A stretch of 64,000 nucleotides of DNA from Erysipelotrichaceae bacterium (GCA_012523895.1 JAAYSZ010000008.1:1-64000), one strand, 5' to 3'; positions 29,129 through 38,784 are shown, counted from the first letter of the stretch. Made by a program: numbers and translations. Notes: generated from the sequence alone by a model not told the origin.

Positions 29129-30040
29129 ATGGAAAACATTGTATTTATTTTTATATTTATTATTGTATTAGCACTAATTGCATTATTTCTTGCGGATATG
29201 GTTAAAATTGTTCCTCAAGCTAGAGCAATGGTAATTGAAAGACTTGGGACTTATCATGCAACATGGGAAACAGGTATACACATCAAACTTCCATTTATTG
29301 ATAGAATCGCAAATAGAGTATCATTAAAAGAAATTGTTTATGACTTTGAACCACAACCTGTTATTACAAAAGATAATGTAACTATGATGATTGATACTGT
29401 AGTTTACTTTGAAATTACAGATCCAAAACTTTATACATATGGAGTTGAAAGACCTTTAAGTGCATTAGAAAACTTAACAGCTACAACATTACGTAATATT
29501 ATTGGTGATTTAGAATTAGATGAAACTCTAACATCTAGAGATATCATTAATAGTCAAATGAGAACTATTCTTGATGTTGCTACTGACCCTTGGGGAATTA
29601 AAGTTGGAAGAGTTGAACTTAAAAACATTATTCCACCAAAAGATATTCAAGATTCAATGGAAAAACAAATGAGAGCTGAACGTGAAAGACGTGAAGCGAT
29701 ACTAAGAGCCGAAGGTGAAAAAAGATCAGCAATCTTAACAGCTGAAGGCGAAAAAGAAGCTATGATATTAAGAGCTATCGCTCAAAAAGAAGCTACAATT
29801 GCTGAAGCAGAAGGAAGAGCTCAAGCGATGGAAAGATTATACAAAGCTCAAGCTAATGGTATACAAATGATTAATGAAGCTAATCCTTCAAATGCTTATT
29901 TAACTATTCAAGGTTATGATGCAATTACAAAAGTAGCCAATGGTAATGCCACAAAATTAATTATCCCAAGTAATTTACAGGAGATAAGCGGCACTGTTGC
30001 AGCTCTTACTGAAGTTGTAAAAACTGCAAATGAAAAGTAG
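29129..30040 (+). CDS. SPFH-domain (band 7/stomatin/QmcA-like) protein
   Basis: A 303-residue membrane-anchored scaffold protein. Seen: one N-terminal hydrophobic segment (about 3-24), then the SPFH domain with VPQARAMVIERLGTYHATW, GIHIKLPFIDRIANRVSLKE and VDTVVYFEITDPKLYTYGV, followed by a long coiled coil rich in EREREAILRAEGE-type repeats (about 185-245). Family members assemble into rings that organise membrane microdomains and often guard FtsH or other proteases; FtsH (51918) is in this window but unlinked. Confidence 0.95.
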   Translation: MENIVFIFIFIIVLALIALFLADMVKIVPQARAMVIERLGTYHATWETGIHIKLPFIDRIANRVSLKEIVYDFEPQPVITKDNVTMMIDTVVYFEITDPKLYTYGVERPLSALENLTATTLRNIIGDLELDETLTSRDIINSQMRTILDVATDPWGIKVGRVELKNIIPPKDIQDSMEKQMRAERERREAILRAEGEKRSAILTAEGEKEAMILRAIAQKEATIAEAEGRAQAMERLYKAQANGIQMINEANPSNAYLTIQGYDAITKVANGNATKLIIPSNLQEISGTVAALTEVVKTANEK

Positions 30041-30149
30041 TGGATTACATAACAATATTAATTAGTGCAACATTAACCTTTATCCTATTATTAAAAGATT
30101 TAAAGTTAATAGCCATAGCACTAATAATTGGAACACTGCCTCAAATTAT

Positions 30150-30176
30150 AAAGAAGTCTCACGACTTCTTTTTTTC
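30150..30176 (+). terminator. Terminator of the NfeD-SPFH operon
   Basis: AAGAAGTC (30151-30158) pairs with GACTTCTT (30163-30170), loop TCAC, followed by a T run. The stop codon of the convergent kinase gene is inside. Confidence 0.9.
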
Positions 30177-31565
30177 TTTCTTTGAAATTTCCGCAACTTG
30201 TGCTTCATCATCTACAATAAATTTTTTAACTCTTCTACTTTCATGATTGTATATTCTAAAACACACACCATCTTTTAAATTTTCAACACTTACTTGATAA
30301 CCATATGTACTACAAACTCTTTGTACTATAGATAATCCCAAACCAAATCTTCCATCTGTACCTTTTTCATAAGGTTTAAATAATTTATCCATTACCTCTT
30401 CACTAATATTAGGACCATCATTAGTAATTGAAAGTTCCCCAGGTTTTAAATCAATTTGAATATAACTTTTTACATATCTTAATGCATTATCCATTAAATT
30501 TTCTATAACTATTCTCCAAGGCTCTTCTTCACCATGGAAATAAACATCTTCAATATTTCTGATAATTTTAATTTCAGGTTTAATAACCTTCATCGAAACA
30601 ATTGCTTTATCTATTACATCAGGCATATATAAATTATTTCCAGGCTCTATATCATCTAATAGATAACCTAATTTATTTAAAACAATTAAACTATATACTT
30701 TCTTTTCTAATCTATCCGCATGTTCTATTATTACATCAACACTTTTTTCTAATGTTCCATAAGGATAAATTCCATCTTTAATACTTTCACCATAAGATTT
30801 AATTGTCGCAATCGGTGTTTTTAAGTCATGAGAAATGTTTTGAACCATTTCTTCTTTAACTTGATTTTGTTTTTTTATTTCACTTTGCATAGAAACTAAA
30901 GCATTTGCTACTTCACCTATTTCATCTCTTCTATCAATATTTAAAGTTGCATCTTCATCTTTTTTTATATTTTCAATATAATTCCTTATTAAATTTAAAG
31001 GATGTATTAAAGTTGAAACCCATAAGGTTAATATTACAAATAGTACTGAAACAACTAAAACATTTATATTAATAACACTATTAGTTAAAGCACTTTTAAA
31101 TTCTGATCTATATGCATCATTTAAAATAGATATTAACAAAATATTTTTATTTGCAGGCATTATCGTATATAAAGTAGTACTATCGTTATTTACATAAACA
31201 TATTCAACTGTTGTTTCATCATATTCAAAAACACTATTCATAATAGTATTTAATGTTTCATTAGGAATTGTTTGATTTCCTAATACAGTATAAGTACTAT
31301 TTCTACTGTCATAAATCATATGAATTATATTTGTATCTTTAATCTCTTTTAAACTTCCTAAAGGAAGATCATTATTTATATAATGGAAAATATTATTTTG
31401 GGAGTTTCTTAATAACTTAAATAACTCTGAATTTACAAACGCATTAACATTATTAGATAAAAACACAAAAAAGAATATGGTAAATAAAGATACCACAAAA
31501 AATATTAAAGATAATAATTGTTGAGTTAAAGATAACTCTCTAAGCCAAAGTCTAAATCTTTTCAT
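30159..31565 (-). CDS. Two-component sensor histidine kinase
   Basis: A 468-residue membrane kinase. Seen: first membrane segment at about 15-38 (LLSLIFFVVSLFTIFFFVFL), an extracytoplasmic sensor loop of some 130 residues, a second segment near 170-190, a HAMP linker, the H-box MVQNISHDLKTPIATIKSYG with the phospho-His, N-box ENLMDNALRYV, G1 LSITNDGPNIS and G2 RFGLGLSIVQRV. The signal is unknown. The gene starts on the stop of the response-regulator gene (TAATG), so the pair is co-expressed. Confidence 0.95.
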   Translation of the reverse strand: MKRFRLWLRELSLTQQLLSLIFFVVSLFTIFFFVFLSNNVNAFVNSELFKLLRNSQNNIFHYINNDLPLGSLKEIKDTNIIHMIYDSRNSTYTVLGNQTIPNETLNTIMNSVFEYDETTVEYVYVNNDSTTLYTIMPANKNILLISILNDAYRSEFKSALTNSVININVLVVSVLFVILTLWVSTLIHPLNLIRNYIENIKKDEDATLNIDRRDEIGEVANALVSMQSEIKKQNQVKEEMVQNISHDLKTPIATIKSYGESIKDGIYPYGTLEKSVDVIIEHADRLEKKVYSLIVLNKLGYLLDDIEPGNNLYMPDVIDKAIVSMKVIKPEIKIIRNIEDVYFHGEEEPWRIVIENLMDNALRYVKSYIQIDLKPGELSITNDGPNISEEVMDKLFKPYEKGTDGRFGLGLSIVQRVCSTYGYQVSVENLKDGVCFRIYNHESRRVKKFIVDDEAQVAEISKKEKKKS

Positions 31566-32224
31566 TATCCAAGTCTATACCCAAATCCATATATAGTATG
31601 AATATTTAATTTAGGCATTTTTTTTCTAAGTCTTCTAAGAGTATCATCCACAACTCTATCAGACCCAAAATAATTAGTATCCCAAACCTTTTCTAAGATT
31701 TGTTCTCTTAAAAATGCTGTTCCTTTATTTTTAACAAATAACATCAACAAATCAAATTCTTTAGTTGTAAGTTCTAATTCGTTTTCACCATCATAAACCA
31801 TTCTTTGATTTTCATCTATTTCATATCCATCTACAGCAATTCTAGAATTATCATCCTTATATGTTCTTCTAATTACATTATTAACTCTTAAAACTAACTC
31901 TTTTGGCGAAAATGGCTTTGTAATATAATCATCACTACCCTTTTCTAAACCAATAATTCTATCAAATTCTTTATCTCTAGCAGACATAAAGATTACAGGA
32001 ACATCTTCATTTTTCATTCTTATTTCTTCAATTAAATCAAAACCACTTTTATCATCTAACATAATATCTAAAATCCATAAATGAACATCATCATCTCCTG
32101 TATGCTTTGCAGCATCATCAAAAGTTAAATATGATCTTACTTCATATCCTTCTTTTTCTAAATATCTTTTTACAAGTTCATTAAGATCTTTTTCATCTTC
32201 AACTATACAAATTACTTTTTTCAT
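31565..32224 (-). CDS. OmpR/PhoB-family response regulator
   Basis: A 219-residue DNA-binding regulator, partner of the adjacent kinase. Seen: receiver domain with acidic pocket CIVEDEKDL, phospho-accepting Asp in LWILDIMLDD (about residue 54), switch residues in FMSARDKEFDR and the lysine of YITKPFSPKEL; then a winged-helix effector with ELELTTKEFDLLMLFVKNKG, WDTNYFGSDRVVDDTLRRLRKKM and IHTIYGFGYRLG. First gene of the pair. Target genes are not evident from nearby repeats. Confidence 0.97.
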   Translation of the reverse strand: MKKVICIVEDEKDLNELVKRYLEKEGYEVRSYLTFDDAAKHTGDDDVHLWILDIMLDDKSGFDLIEEIRMKNEDVPVIFMSARDKEFDRIIGLEKGSDDYITKPFSPKELVLRVNNVIRRTYKDDNSRIAVDGYEIDENQRMVYDGENELELTTKEFDLLMLFVKNKGTAFLREQILEKVWDTNYFGSDRVVDDTLRRLRKKMPKLNIHTIYGFGYRLG

Positions 32225-32251
32225 GGTTCTACCTCATATTAAATATAACAT

Positions 32252-32277
32252 AAAAAACTCATGGATATTCCATGAGT
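32252..32277 (-). terminator. Terminator of the cdaA-cdaR-glmM operon
   Basis: A perfect 9-bp stem ACTCATGGA/TCCATGAGT (32257-32265 with 32269-32277) followed by TTTTTT on the minus strand. Confidence 0.92.
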
Positions 32278-32279
32278 CC

Positions 32280-33614
32280 CTAAACAAATTTATCTTCTAA
32301 TATTTTTGTAACCCTACCTACCATAGTTTTACAAAGTTCATCACTTTCAGCTTCAACCATAACCCTAACCAAAGGTTCTGTTCCACTTGGTCTAACTAAA
32401 ATTCTTCCATTTTCTCCTAATTCTTTACTTACTTTTTCAGTTTCATTTAATACATCTTTATCCTTCATTGCTAGTTCTTTGTCTTTAACTTTTATATTAA
32501 TTAATAGTTGAGGATAAATTTTTAAACCTTCTAATAATTCTAATGCACCTTTATTAGTAGCTTTCATAATGGTTAATAAGTTAAGTGCAGTAAGTAAACC
32601 ATCACCAGTAGTTATATGATCAGAAAATATAACATGACCTGATTGTTCTCCTCCTAAGTTATAACCAGATTTAACCATCTCTTCAAAAACATACTTATCT
32701 CCTACTTGAGTTGCTACATAAGAAATATTTTGTCTATCAAATGCTTTAAGTAAACCTAAATTAGCCATTACAGTCGTAACAACTGTATTTTTTTTAAGTT
32801 CTTTAGTTTCATTTAAATATTTACCACAAATATATAATATATGGTCTCCATCCATTAAATTACCATTAGGATCTACCGCAATTAATCTATCCGCATCTCC
32901 ATCAAACGCAAATCCAATATCATAATTACCTTTTTTCATTAATTCTTGAAGATCTTCAGGATGAGTAGAACCACAATGATTATTAATGTTTATCCCTGTA
33001 GGATCGTTATGTATCACAGTAATTTCCGCATTATTTTTTTCTAATAATTGTTTTGCACTATAACTAGCTGAACCATTAGCACAATCTAATGCAATTTTCA
33101 TTCCTGTTAAGTCAAGTGGATATTCATTTTCTAAAAAATCCAAATAAATATCTAATCCAGAATGATAATCAATAACTCTTCCAATATCTTTATCAGTTTT
33201 AAAAGGTAATTCTTCATGAGAATCAATATATTCTTCAATTAAATCTTCTAAATCACCAGAAACCTTTGTACCTTCATGATTAAAGATTTTTATTCCATTG
33301 TCATAAAAAGGATTATGGCTTGCAGAAATCATTGCACCACAATCAAAATCTTTGTTTTTCACAAGGTAAGCAACACATGGTGTTGGACAATATCCAACTA
33401 AAAATACATCTGCACCACTAGAAGTGATGCCAGAGGCTAAAGCCATTTCAAACATACTGCTTGAAAGCCTTGTATCTTTCCCAACTAATATTTTACCTCT
33501 ACCACTTTTACTAAAGTAATGACCCAAACATCTTCCTACTTCAAAAGCTGTTTTTGCATTTATATCAACATTAGCCTTACCTCTAATGCCGTCAGTACCA
33601 AAATATTTTCCCAT
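32280..33614 (-). CDS. glmM: Phosphoglucosamine mutase
   Basis: Converts glucosamine 6-phosphate to glucosamine 1-phosphate for UDP-GlcNAc. Seen: KYFGTDGIRGKANVD, GKDTRLSSSMFE, catalytic phosphoserine in GAMISASHNPFYDNGIKIF (near residue 100), metal loop AFDGDADRLIAVD, GGEQSGHVIFSD (substrate specificity) and RILVRPSGTEPLVRVMVE (phosphate binding). 444 residues, full length. Starts on the stop of cdaR; this gene order links c-di-AMP signalling to cell-wall precursor synthesis, as in many Gram-positive bacteria. Confidence 0.98.
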   Translation of the reverse strand: MGKYFGTDGIRGKANVDINAKTAFEVGRCLGHYFSKSGRGKILVGKDTRLSSSMFEMALASGITSSGADVFLVGYCPTPCVAYLVKNKDFDCGAMISASHNPFYDNGIKIFNHEGTKVSGDLEDLIEEYIDSHEELPFKTDKDIGRVIDYHSGLDIYLDFLENEYPLDLTGMKIALDCANGSASYSAKQLLEKNNAEITVIHNDPTGININNHCGSTHPEDLQELMKKGNYDIGFAFDGDADRLIAVDPNGNLMDGDHILYICGKYLNETKELKKNTVVTTVMANLGLLKAFDRQNISYVATQVGDKYVFEEMVKSGYNLGGEQSGHVIFSDHITTGDGLLTALNLLTIMKATNKGALELLEGLKIYPQLLINIKVKDKELAMKDKDVLNETEKVSKELGENGRILVRPSGTEPLVRVMVEAESDELCKTMVGRVTKILEDKFV

Positions 33615-35014
33615 TATTCGTTTTGTGCTCCTTCATTTTGTATATTATCAACTGTGTCTCCTACAACTACACCCTTATAAGTTGTTTGTTTTAGGGTATA
33701 TTTTACAAATGAATTAGATGGTTTTTCTACATTCAATTGAAACTCTTGTGGTCCTGGTACCGCCTCAGCCATATCAAAGAACACATTAATATCATCTGCT
33801 TTTATATTATCTATATTAGATTTAGTTCCAGTAACATCCACAGAAACAGTAGTGATATTGTCATCTGCACCAAACCTATAGTTATTCACATTGTTTTTGT
33901 AATTAATAGTAACACCATCAACTGTCTTAGTTATTGCTTCACCAAGTTTTACATCCATTGTAACTTGATTAATATTTACAGAATTAACTCCTGTAGGTAA
34001 TGTGATAGGTCTTAAAACAGTAGAATCTTTTGTAATAGTAGACATATCAATATTAACTACAACTTGATCAATTTTAGATAAAACTGATTCAGGTGCATAA
34101 ATAGTAACTGTTTGTTGGTCTAACGTAATTGAATCAATTGCCATTCCTTCCATAACTTCTCCAGTAGCTTCTGCAATAATCGCAACTGTTTTATTTGGTG
34201 AGGTTACAGGCACTGTAACTTTTACAGTATTTGGAATAATATCAGCCTTAACAGGTTGACCAGATTTATCGTATGCAACTAATATTGCATCATTTGTAAA
34301 TTCTGAACTTTGTCCAGTAACATCAATTAATGCCTTTACAAATGCAATAGTGTCTAATGTATCTTTAGATGCTCTTACATTTATTTTTGTATATTCAAAT
34401 TCAGGAGTTCCTACACTATATATATTTTCCATCTTGTCTAAGTTAATAAAATCATAACTTAAGTCAAATTGTCTTGTAGTTTTCTTTTTTAAAGTAATAA
34501 CTGCATTAGATGGTTCTATCTTAATATCTACATTATCATTAAAACCTTGTGTAGTTAATTTTACATTGTGAACACCTTCAGTTAAACCTTCAAGATTTAC
34601 AATAACATTTCCACCATGATTTGCCGCAGAAGTTACATTTTGTGCATCTCCAGATATTGTAATATCCGCATATGCTGGTAACCCAGAAACTTCAAATGTT
34701 TCTTCGTTATATAATGCAGTAATAGTAAAATTATTTAAAGTTTTTGAAGATTGTAATGCACTAGAAAATAAAGAGTTTTCACTATTAAAGTTTACAGTTA
34801 AATAAATTGCTAATGCTAATACCAAAGATACAATCTTTCCATATCTAGGATTAAAGAAAACTTTATCAATCCAAGAAGAAAACCATCTAAAAGTTCTTAA
34901 AAATGAATCTTCAATACTTTCTGCAGTTTTTGCGACTTTTTGTCTTTGACTTGCAATTTTATTTGCAATTTCTAATTTAGTATTAGAATCTTGATTTCTT
35001 CTATTATCACTCAT
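33614..35014 (-). CDS. cdaR: CdaR, YbbR-domain regulator of diadenylate cyclase
   Basis: A 466-residue membrane-anchored protein. Seen: a cytoplasmic N-terminus of about 60 residues, one membrane segment (KIVSLVLALAIYLTVNF), then a long extracytoplasmic part made of four YbbR-type repeats; each carries a pattern such as FEVSGLPAYADITISG, FEYTKINVRASKDTLDTI, MAIDSITLDQQTVTIYAPESVLSKI and ITTVSVDVTGTKSNIDNI. In Bacillus, CdaR binds CdaA and tunes c-di-AMP synthesis. It overlaps cdaA by 8 bp. The N-terminal cytoplasmic stretch is longer than usual. Confidence 0.93.
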   Translation of the reverse strand: MSDNRRNQDSNTKLEIANKIASQRQKVAKTAESIEDSFLRTFRWFSSWIDKVFFNPRYGKIVSLVLALAIYLTVNFNSENSLFSSALQSSKTLNNFTITALYNEETFEVSGLPAYADITISGDAQNVTSAANHGGNVIVNLEGLTEGVHNVKLTTQGFNDNVDIKIEPSNAVITLKKKTTRQFDLSYDFINLDKMENIYSVGTPEFEYTKINVRASKDTLDTIAFVKALIDVTGQSSEFTNDAILVAYDKSGQPVKADIIPNTVKVTVPVTSPNKTVAIIAEATGEVMEGMAIDSITLDQQTVTIYAPESVLSKIDQVVVNIDMSTITKDSTVLRPITLPTGVNSVNINQVTMDVKLGEAITKTVDGVTINYKNNVNNYRFGADDNITTVSVDVTGTKSNIDNIKADDINVFFDMAEAVPGPQEFQLNVEKPSNSFVKYTLKQTTYKGVVVGDTVDNIQNEGAQNE

Positions 35015-36554
35015 TATCTACACCTCCTTTTTGAGGAGTTTTTGGTGAAGTTATTTCTTCAACTTCAGTAAATGCAGCTACTGTTTTTTTCTTTATAGGT
35101 TCTTCAATTCCATCAAGCATCGCAAAAGTATCGCTTAATTCATTATCAAACCCTAATATTCTACTTACATCTATCTTAGTAGTATCAAACTCAGTAATTA
35201 CAGTTTCTTCTTTTTCAATATTTTCTAAAAAAGCTTCTTCTTGCATTTCTTCTACAGTTGGAATTATTTTTTCAATTGGTTCACCCTCAAATCCCATTAC
35301 TCTTACATTTTCATTTCTTATATAAGGCATAGGCTCAGGTTTTTTCTTTGGTAGTTTAATATCAGTTTCTATTAGTTCATCTTCAAACGGAACATCTTCA
35401 TATTCAATATATTGTTCTTCATGTGGTTCAACTATTTCTTCTTCTATTTCAACCACTTCTTCTAATGGTTCAATATCTTTTTCAGTCTTTTTAGCAAATA
35501 ACTGTCTTAGTTTTCTTTTCCTTTTAGGTTGTTCTTCAATTATTTCAACTACTTCTTCTTCCTCTTCTTTAGCTTCTTCTAAACTAGCTTGTTTTTTAAT
35601 TGCTAATTTACTTAATACTGATGTATCTATTTTCTTTTCATTTTTAGGTCTAGGAATAGGTTTAGTAATATCAATAGCTTCAGCATTAGGATCTATTGTA
35701 TATTCATCACCTTCAAGTTTTTGAGAATCATCAATAATTTTAATTTTAGGTCTTCTACCCTTTACTTCTGTTTCTTCTCCACAGATAACTCTCATTAAAT
35801 AATCTTTTAGTTGTCTTCTATTTACAGTAAATATTTTACCTGCTTCAGTAATAGAAACACTTCCTGTTTCTTCAGATACTACAATAGTTACTGAATCAGT
35901 AATTTCACTAATTCCTATTGCAGCTCTATGTCTTGCACCATATTTAGATGGTAATTCTAAATTTGTTGAAGGAAAATAAGCACTTGCACATGCAATTCTA
36001 TCTCCTTGTATTATTACAGCTCCATCATGTAATGGAGTAGATGTTACAAAAATAGAAGTTAAAAGTTCTGCAGTTACTACAGAATTAATTGGTGTTCCTG
36101 TTTTTACAAAGTCATTTAAAGAATGAGATTGCTCAACACTTATTAATGCTCCTGTTTGATTTCTTGATAAAAGCATTGTAGCTGTAACTATCTCATCTAC
36201 AAGTTTTTCTTTTTCATTTCCTGATAATGTTATTATCCTTGAGAAAACATTAGTTTTACCTAATCTTTCAAGCAAAGATCTAATCTCTGGTTGAAATACT
36301 ATAATAATTGCTAAAAATCCCCAGTTTACAAATGTATCCGCAAGCCATTCTACTGTTTTTAAGCCTAATAGTTTCGCAAACATATCAATTAATAGTATTG
36401 AAACTATTCCTTTAAATATTTGTGAAGTTCTTGCATTGTTTCTGATGATTTTAATAGTATAGTATAAAAGTAACCACATGATAAATATATCTAAAAACAT
36501 GCGGGTTATAGATAATATGCCTTCAAGGGTAAATGTTAGGTTGTAGTTTGACAT
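35007..36554 (-). CDS. cdaA: Diadenylate cyclase CdaA with long acidic C-terminal extension
   Basis: Makes c-di-AMP from ATP at the membrane. Seen: three N-terminal membrane segments (about 12-35, 46-62, 74-90) and the DAC domain with the DGA motif at 177-179 (LHDGAVIIQGDR) and RHR at 208-210 (YGARHRAAIGISE), all catalytic residues present. A normal CdaA ends near residue 270; here about 245 more residues follow, rich in Glu, Lys, Pro and Thr (for example EEAKEEEEEVVEIIEE, then blocks such as EPLEEVVEIEEEIVEP), probably disordered. First gene of cdaA-cdaR-glmM, with AGGGAGG and an extended TGATATAAT -10 upstream. Confidence 0.96.
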   Translation of the reverse strand: MSNYNLTFTLEGILSITRMFLDIFIMWLLLYYTIKIIRNNARTSQIFKGIVSILLIDMFAKLLGLKTVEWLADTFVNWGFLAIIIVFQPEIRSLLERLGKTNVFSRIITLSGNEKEKLVDEIVTATMLLSRNQTGALISVEQSHSLNDFVKTGTPINSVVTAELLTSIFVTSTPLHDGAVIIQGDRIACASAYFPSTNLELPSKYGARHRAAIGISEITDSVTIVVSEETGSVSITEAGKIFTVNRRQLKDYLMRVICGEETEVKGRRPKIKIIDDSQKLEGDEYTIDPNAEAIDITKPIPRPKNEKKIDTSVLSKLAIKKQASLEEAKEEEEEVVEIIEEQPKRKRKLRQLFAKKTEKDIEPLEEVVEIEEEIVEPHEEQYIEYEDVPFEDELIETDIKLPKKKPEPMPYIRNENVRVMGFEGEPIEKIIPTVEEMQEEAFLENIEKEETVITEFDTTKIDVSRILGFDNELSDTFAMLDGIEEPIKKKTVAAFTEVEEITSPKTPQKGGVDNE

Positions 36555-36611
36555 ACAGTTCCTCCCTTTCGCTATTTGTCATTATATCACAACTATAATC
36601 TCATTAAAATA

Positions 36612-36638
36612 TTGATAATAATTAAAATATGTTAGAAT
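36612..36638 (+). promoter_or_regulatory. Promoter of the TraB-domain gene
   Basis: TTGATA (36612-36617), 15-bp spacer, TAGAAT (36633-36638) preceded by TGT to form the extended -10 TGTTAGAAT. The short spacer suggests the extended -10 does most of the work. Confidence 0.5.
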
Positions 36639-36664
36639 AGTTAAGTAATTTAAGTGAGGCTAAA

Positions 36665-37825
36665 ATGGAAAACATTAAAACTGTTAAATATAAAGATAAA
36701 ACAATTCATATTATACCTACTGCACACGTTTCTATAATCAGTGCTAAAGAAGTTAAAGAAGCAATTGAAACAATAAAGCCTGATAGTGTTTGTATTGAAT
36801 TAGATAGTGATAGATATGAATCGCTTAATAATCCAAATAAATGGTTAGAAACGGATATTTTTGAAATTGTAAAGAAAAATAAAGCAGGTTATATGATGGC
36901 TAATCTTCTACTTTCATCTTATCAAAAAAGAATCGCAAAACAATTAAATACTACTGCAGGTCAAGAAATGATTCAAGCAATAGAAAGTGCAAAAGAAATT
37001 GATGCTGAAATTGTTTTAGTTGATAGAAAAATACAAACAACTTTTACTAGAATCTATAGAAAAAACTCTTTTGTAGATAAGTTTAAATTAATTGTTTCTT
37101 TAGTATCTATGATATTTGATGATAGTACTTTAGAAGAAAGTGAAATCGAAAACTTAAAACAATCAGAAGCATTAGAACTTGCATTAAATACATTATCAAA
37201 AGAATTTCCACAACTAACTAAAGTTTTAGTACATGAAAGAGATCAAGTTTTATCCCATAAAATTAAAAATGCTCCTGGAGATGTTATTGTGGCTGTTTTA
37301 GGTGCAGCACATGTCCCTGGAGTTTTAAAAGAAATTGAAAATGATGTTGATATTGAAGAATTAGAAAGTTTACCTCCTAAATCAAAAACAGGTACTTATA
37401 TAGGTTATACAATTTCTGCAATATTTATTGGATTAATTGTTTATACTTTATTTACTACTCCTATTCAAGGTAAAAATCAAATTATTTCGTGGATTTCTTG
37501 GAGTGGAGGTTTAGCAGCTTTAGGAACAGCTTTAGCTTTAGGTCATCCTTTATCAATTCTTACAGCTTTTATAGCAGCTCCTTTTACTGCACTTCATCCA
37601 CTTTTAGCATCAGGCTGGTTTGCAGGTCTTGTTGAAGCATTACTTAGAAAACCAAAAGTTAAAGATTTTGAAAGTGTTTCTGATGATGTTAGTAGTTTAA
37701 AAGGAATATACAAAAATAGGATAACTCGTATCCTATTAGTTGTAATTCTTGCGAATTTATTTACCTCCATTGGAACCTTTGTTGGAGGTTATGATGTTAT
37801 AAAGATATTCTTTGAAAATCTTTAA
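36665..37825 (+). CDS. TraB/PrgY-domain membrane protein
   Basis: A 386-residue protein of the TraB/GumN superfamily. Seen: N-terminal HIIPTAHVSIISAKEVKEAIETIKPD with SVCIELDSDRYE, the Arg/Lys-rich centre (LVDRKIQTTFTRIYRK), VHERDQVLSHKI and VLGAAHVPGVLKEIE (all family hallmarks), followed by a C-terminal half with about four hydrophobic segments (250-385). PrgY of Enterococcus inactivates a peptide pheromone, and a protease-like activity has been proposed; the role in other bacteria is unknown. Monocistronic with its own promoter; convergent by 1 bp with the nucleotidyltransferase gene. Confidence 0.85.
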   Translation: MENIKTVKYKDKTIHIIPTAHVSIISAKEVKEAIETIKPDSVCIELDSDRYESLNNPNKWLETDIFEIVKKNKAGYMMANLLLSSYQKRIAKQLNTTAGQEMIQAIESAKEIDAEIVLVDRKIQTTFTRIYRKNSFVDKFKLIVSLVSMIFDDSTLEESEIENLKQSEALELALNTLSKEFPQLTKVLVHERDQVLSHKIKNAPGDVIVAVLGAAHVPGVLKEIENDVDIEELESLPPKSKTGTYIGYTISAIFIGLIVYTLFTTPIQGKNQIISWISWSGGLAALGTALALGHPLSILTAFIAAPFTALHPLLASGWFAGLVEALLRKPKVKDFESVSDDVSSLKGIYKNRITRILLVVILANLFTSIGTFVGGYDVIKIFFENL

Positions 37826-38731
37826 TTATTTCCATAAATCAAATGGATAAATATTTTGATCCTTCATTTTTTGGATATTTTCTTCTACTAATGGTTTATC
37901 TTCTCTATAAGTTACACCAAACCATTTATCTTTACTGCTTAACATTTTTACCTTGCATTTGTTATCTCTTACAAGATCACCAATTGCTGTAGGTATTACA
38001 TGTTCAGCTTTCATTGGGTTGATTTCAACCTCTTTTTTTATGAAATCATCAAATATTTCTTGGCATTGTTCAAATATCTTAGGTGTAAATCCCCAGAAGT
38101 TCATTGAAACTAATGCATCTTTATCTAATGGTAACCATTTGCCATCTTCTTCATAAACAGCTTTTCCATCTTTTCTTGCAATTTTTTGAATTTCAGTTAT
38201 TTCTTTTAAATAACCATTTTCTTCTTTACATACTCCTCTAGTTACAGTACCAAAGTCAGTTAATGTGTTATTACATATATAACCTACCATTCCATATTCA
38301 TAATCTTTTACATCATTTACTAAGAAATTATAAATAACCTTATATGCATCTTTTCCATAAAAGTCATCTGCATTAATAATCGCAAATGGTTCTTTTACAA
38401 TGTCTCTACATGCAAGTAATGCATGAGTTGTTCCCCAAGGTTTTTCTCTTCCCTCTGGAACACTTACCCCTTTTGGAATATCATTAATATCTTGATAAGC
38501 AAATTCAACCTCCATATGTTTGCTAACTTTATCAGTTAAATTTGTTTTAAATGCTTCTTCGTGTTCTTTTCTTATTATTAAAACTACTTTTTCAAATCCT
38601 GCTTCTTTAGCATCATAGATAGAAAAATCAATGATTGATTCTCCATTGTTTCCAACAGTATCAATCTGTTTTAATCCTCCGTATCTACTTCCCATACCTG
38701 CTGCTAAAATAACTAATGTTGGTTTTACCAT
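37826..38731 (-). CDS. Nucleotidyltransferase (NDP-sugar pyrophosphorylase-like)
   Basis: A 301-residue GT-A-type nucleotidyltransferase. Seen: signature LVILAAGMGSRYGGLKQID at the N-terminus, GESIIDFSIYDAKEAGFEKVVLI, KPWGTTHALLACRD and the metal-binding FAIINADDFYGKDAY. The second half includes MNFWGFTPKIFEQ. It probably activates a sugar phosphate, but neither the nucleotide nor the sugar can be read off. AAAGGAG precedes the ATG; TTGAAT-17-TAGAAT lies just upstream. No glycosyltransferase neighbours. Confidence 0.85.
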   Translation of the reverse strand: MVKPTLVILAAGMGSRYGGLKQIDTVGNNGESIIDFSIYDAKEAGFEKVVLIIRKEHEEAFKTNLTDKVSKHMEVEFAYQDINDIPKGVSVPEGREKPWGTTHALLACRDIVKEPFAIINADDFYGKDAYKVIYNFLVNDVKDYEYGMVGYICNNTLTDFGTVTRGVCKEENGYLKEITEIQKIARKDGKAVYEEDGKWLPLDKDALVSMNFWGFTPKIFEQCQEIFDDFIKKEVEINPMKAEHVIPTAIGDLVRDNKCKVKMLSSKDKWFGVTYREDKPLVEENIQKMKDQNIYPFDLWK

Positions 38732-38755
38732 AATATCTCCTTTCTTCTCATATTC

Positions 38756-38784
38756 ATTCTAACAATCACTTAAGGTTAATTCAA
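38756..38784 (-). promoter_or_regulatory. Promoter of the nucleotidyltransferase gene
   Basis: Minus strand TTGAAT (38784-38779), 17 bp, TAGAAT (38761-38756) with TG forming the extended -10 TGTTAGAAT. Confidence 0.65.

Noticed and set aside
30040..30246. 68-codon hydrophobic ORF just after the SPFH gene
   Set aside because: GTG start without Shine-Dalgarno; the frame runs through the operon terminator and into the antisense of the kinase gene. At most the first 35 codons could be translated.
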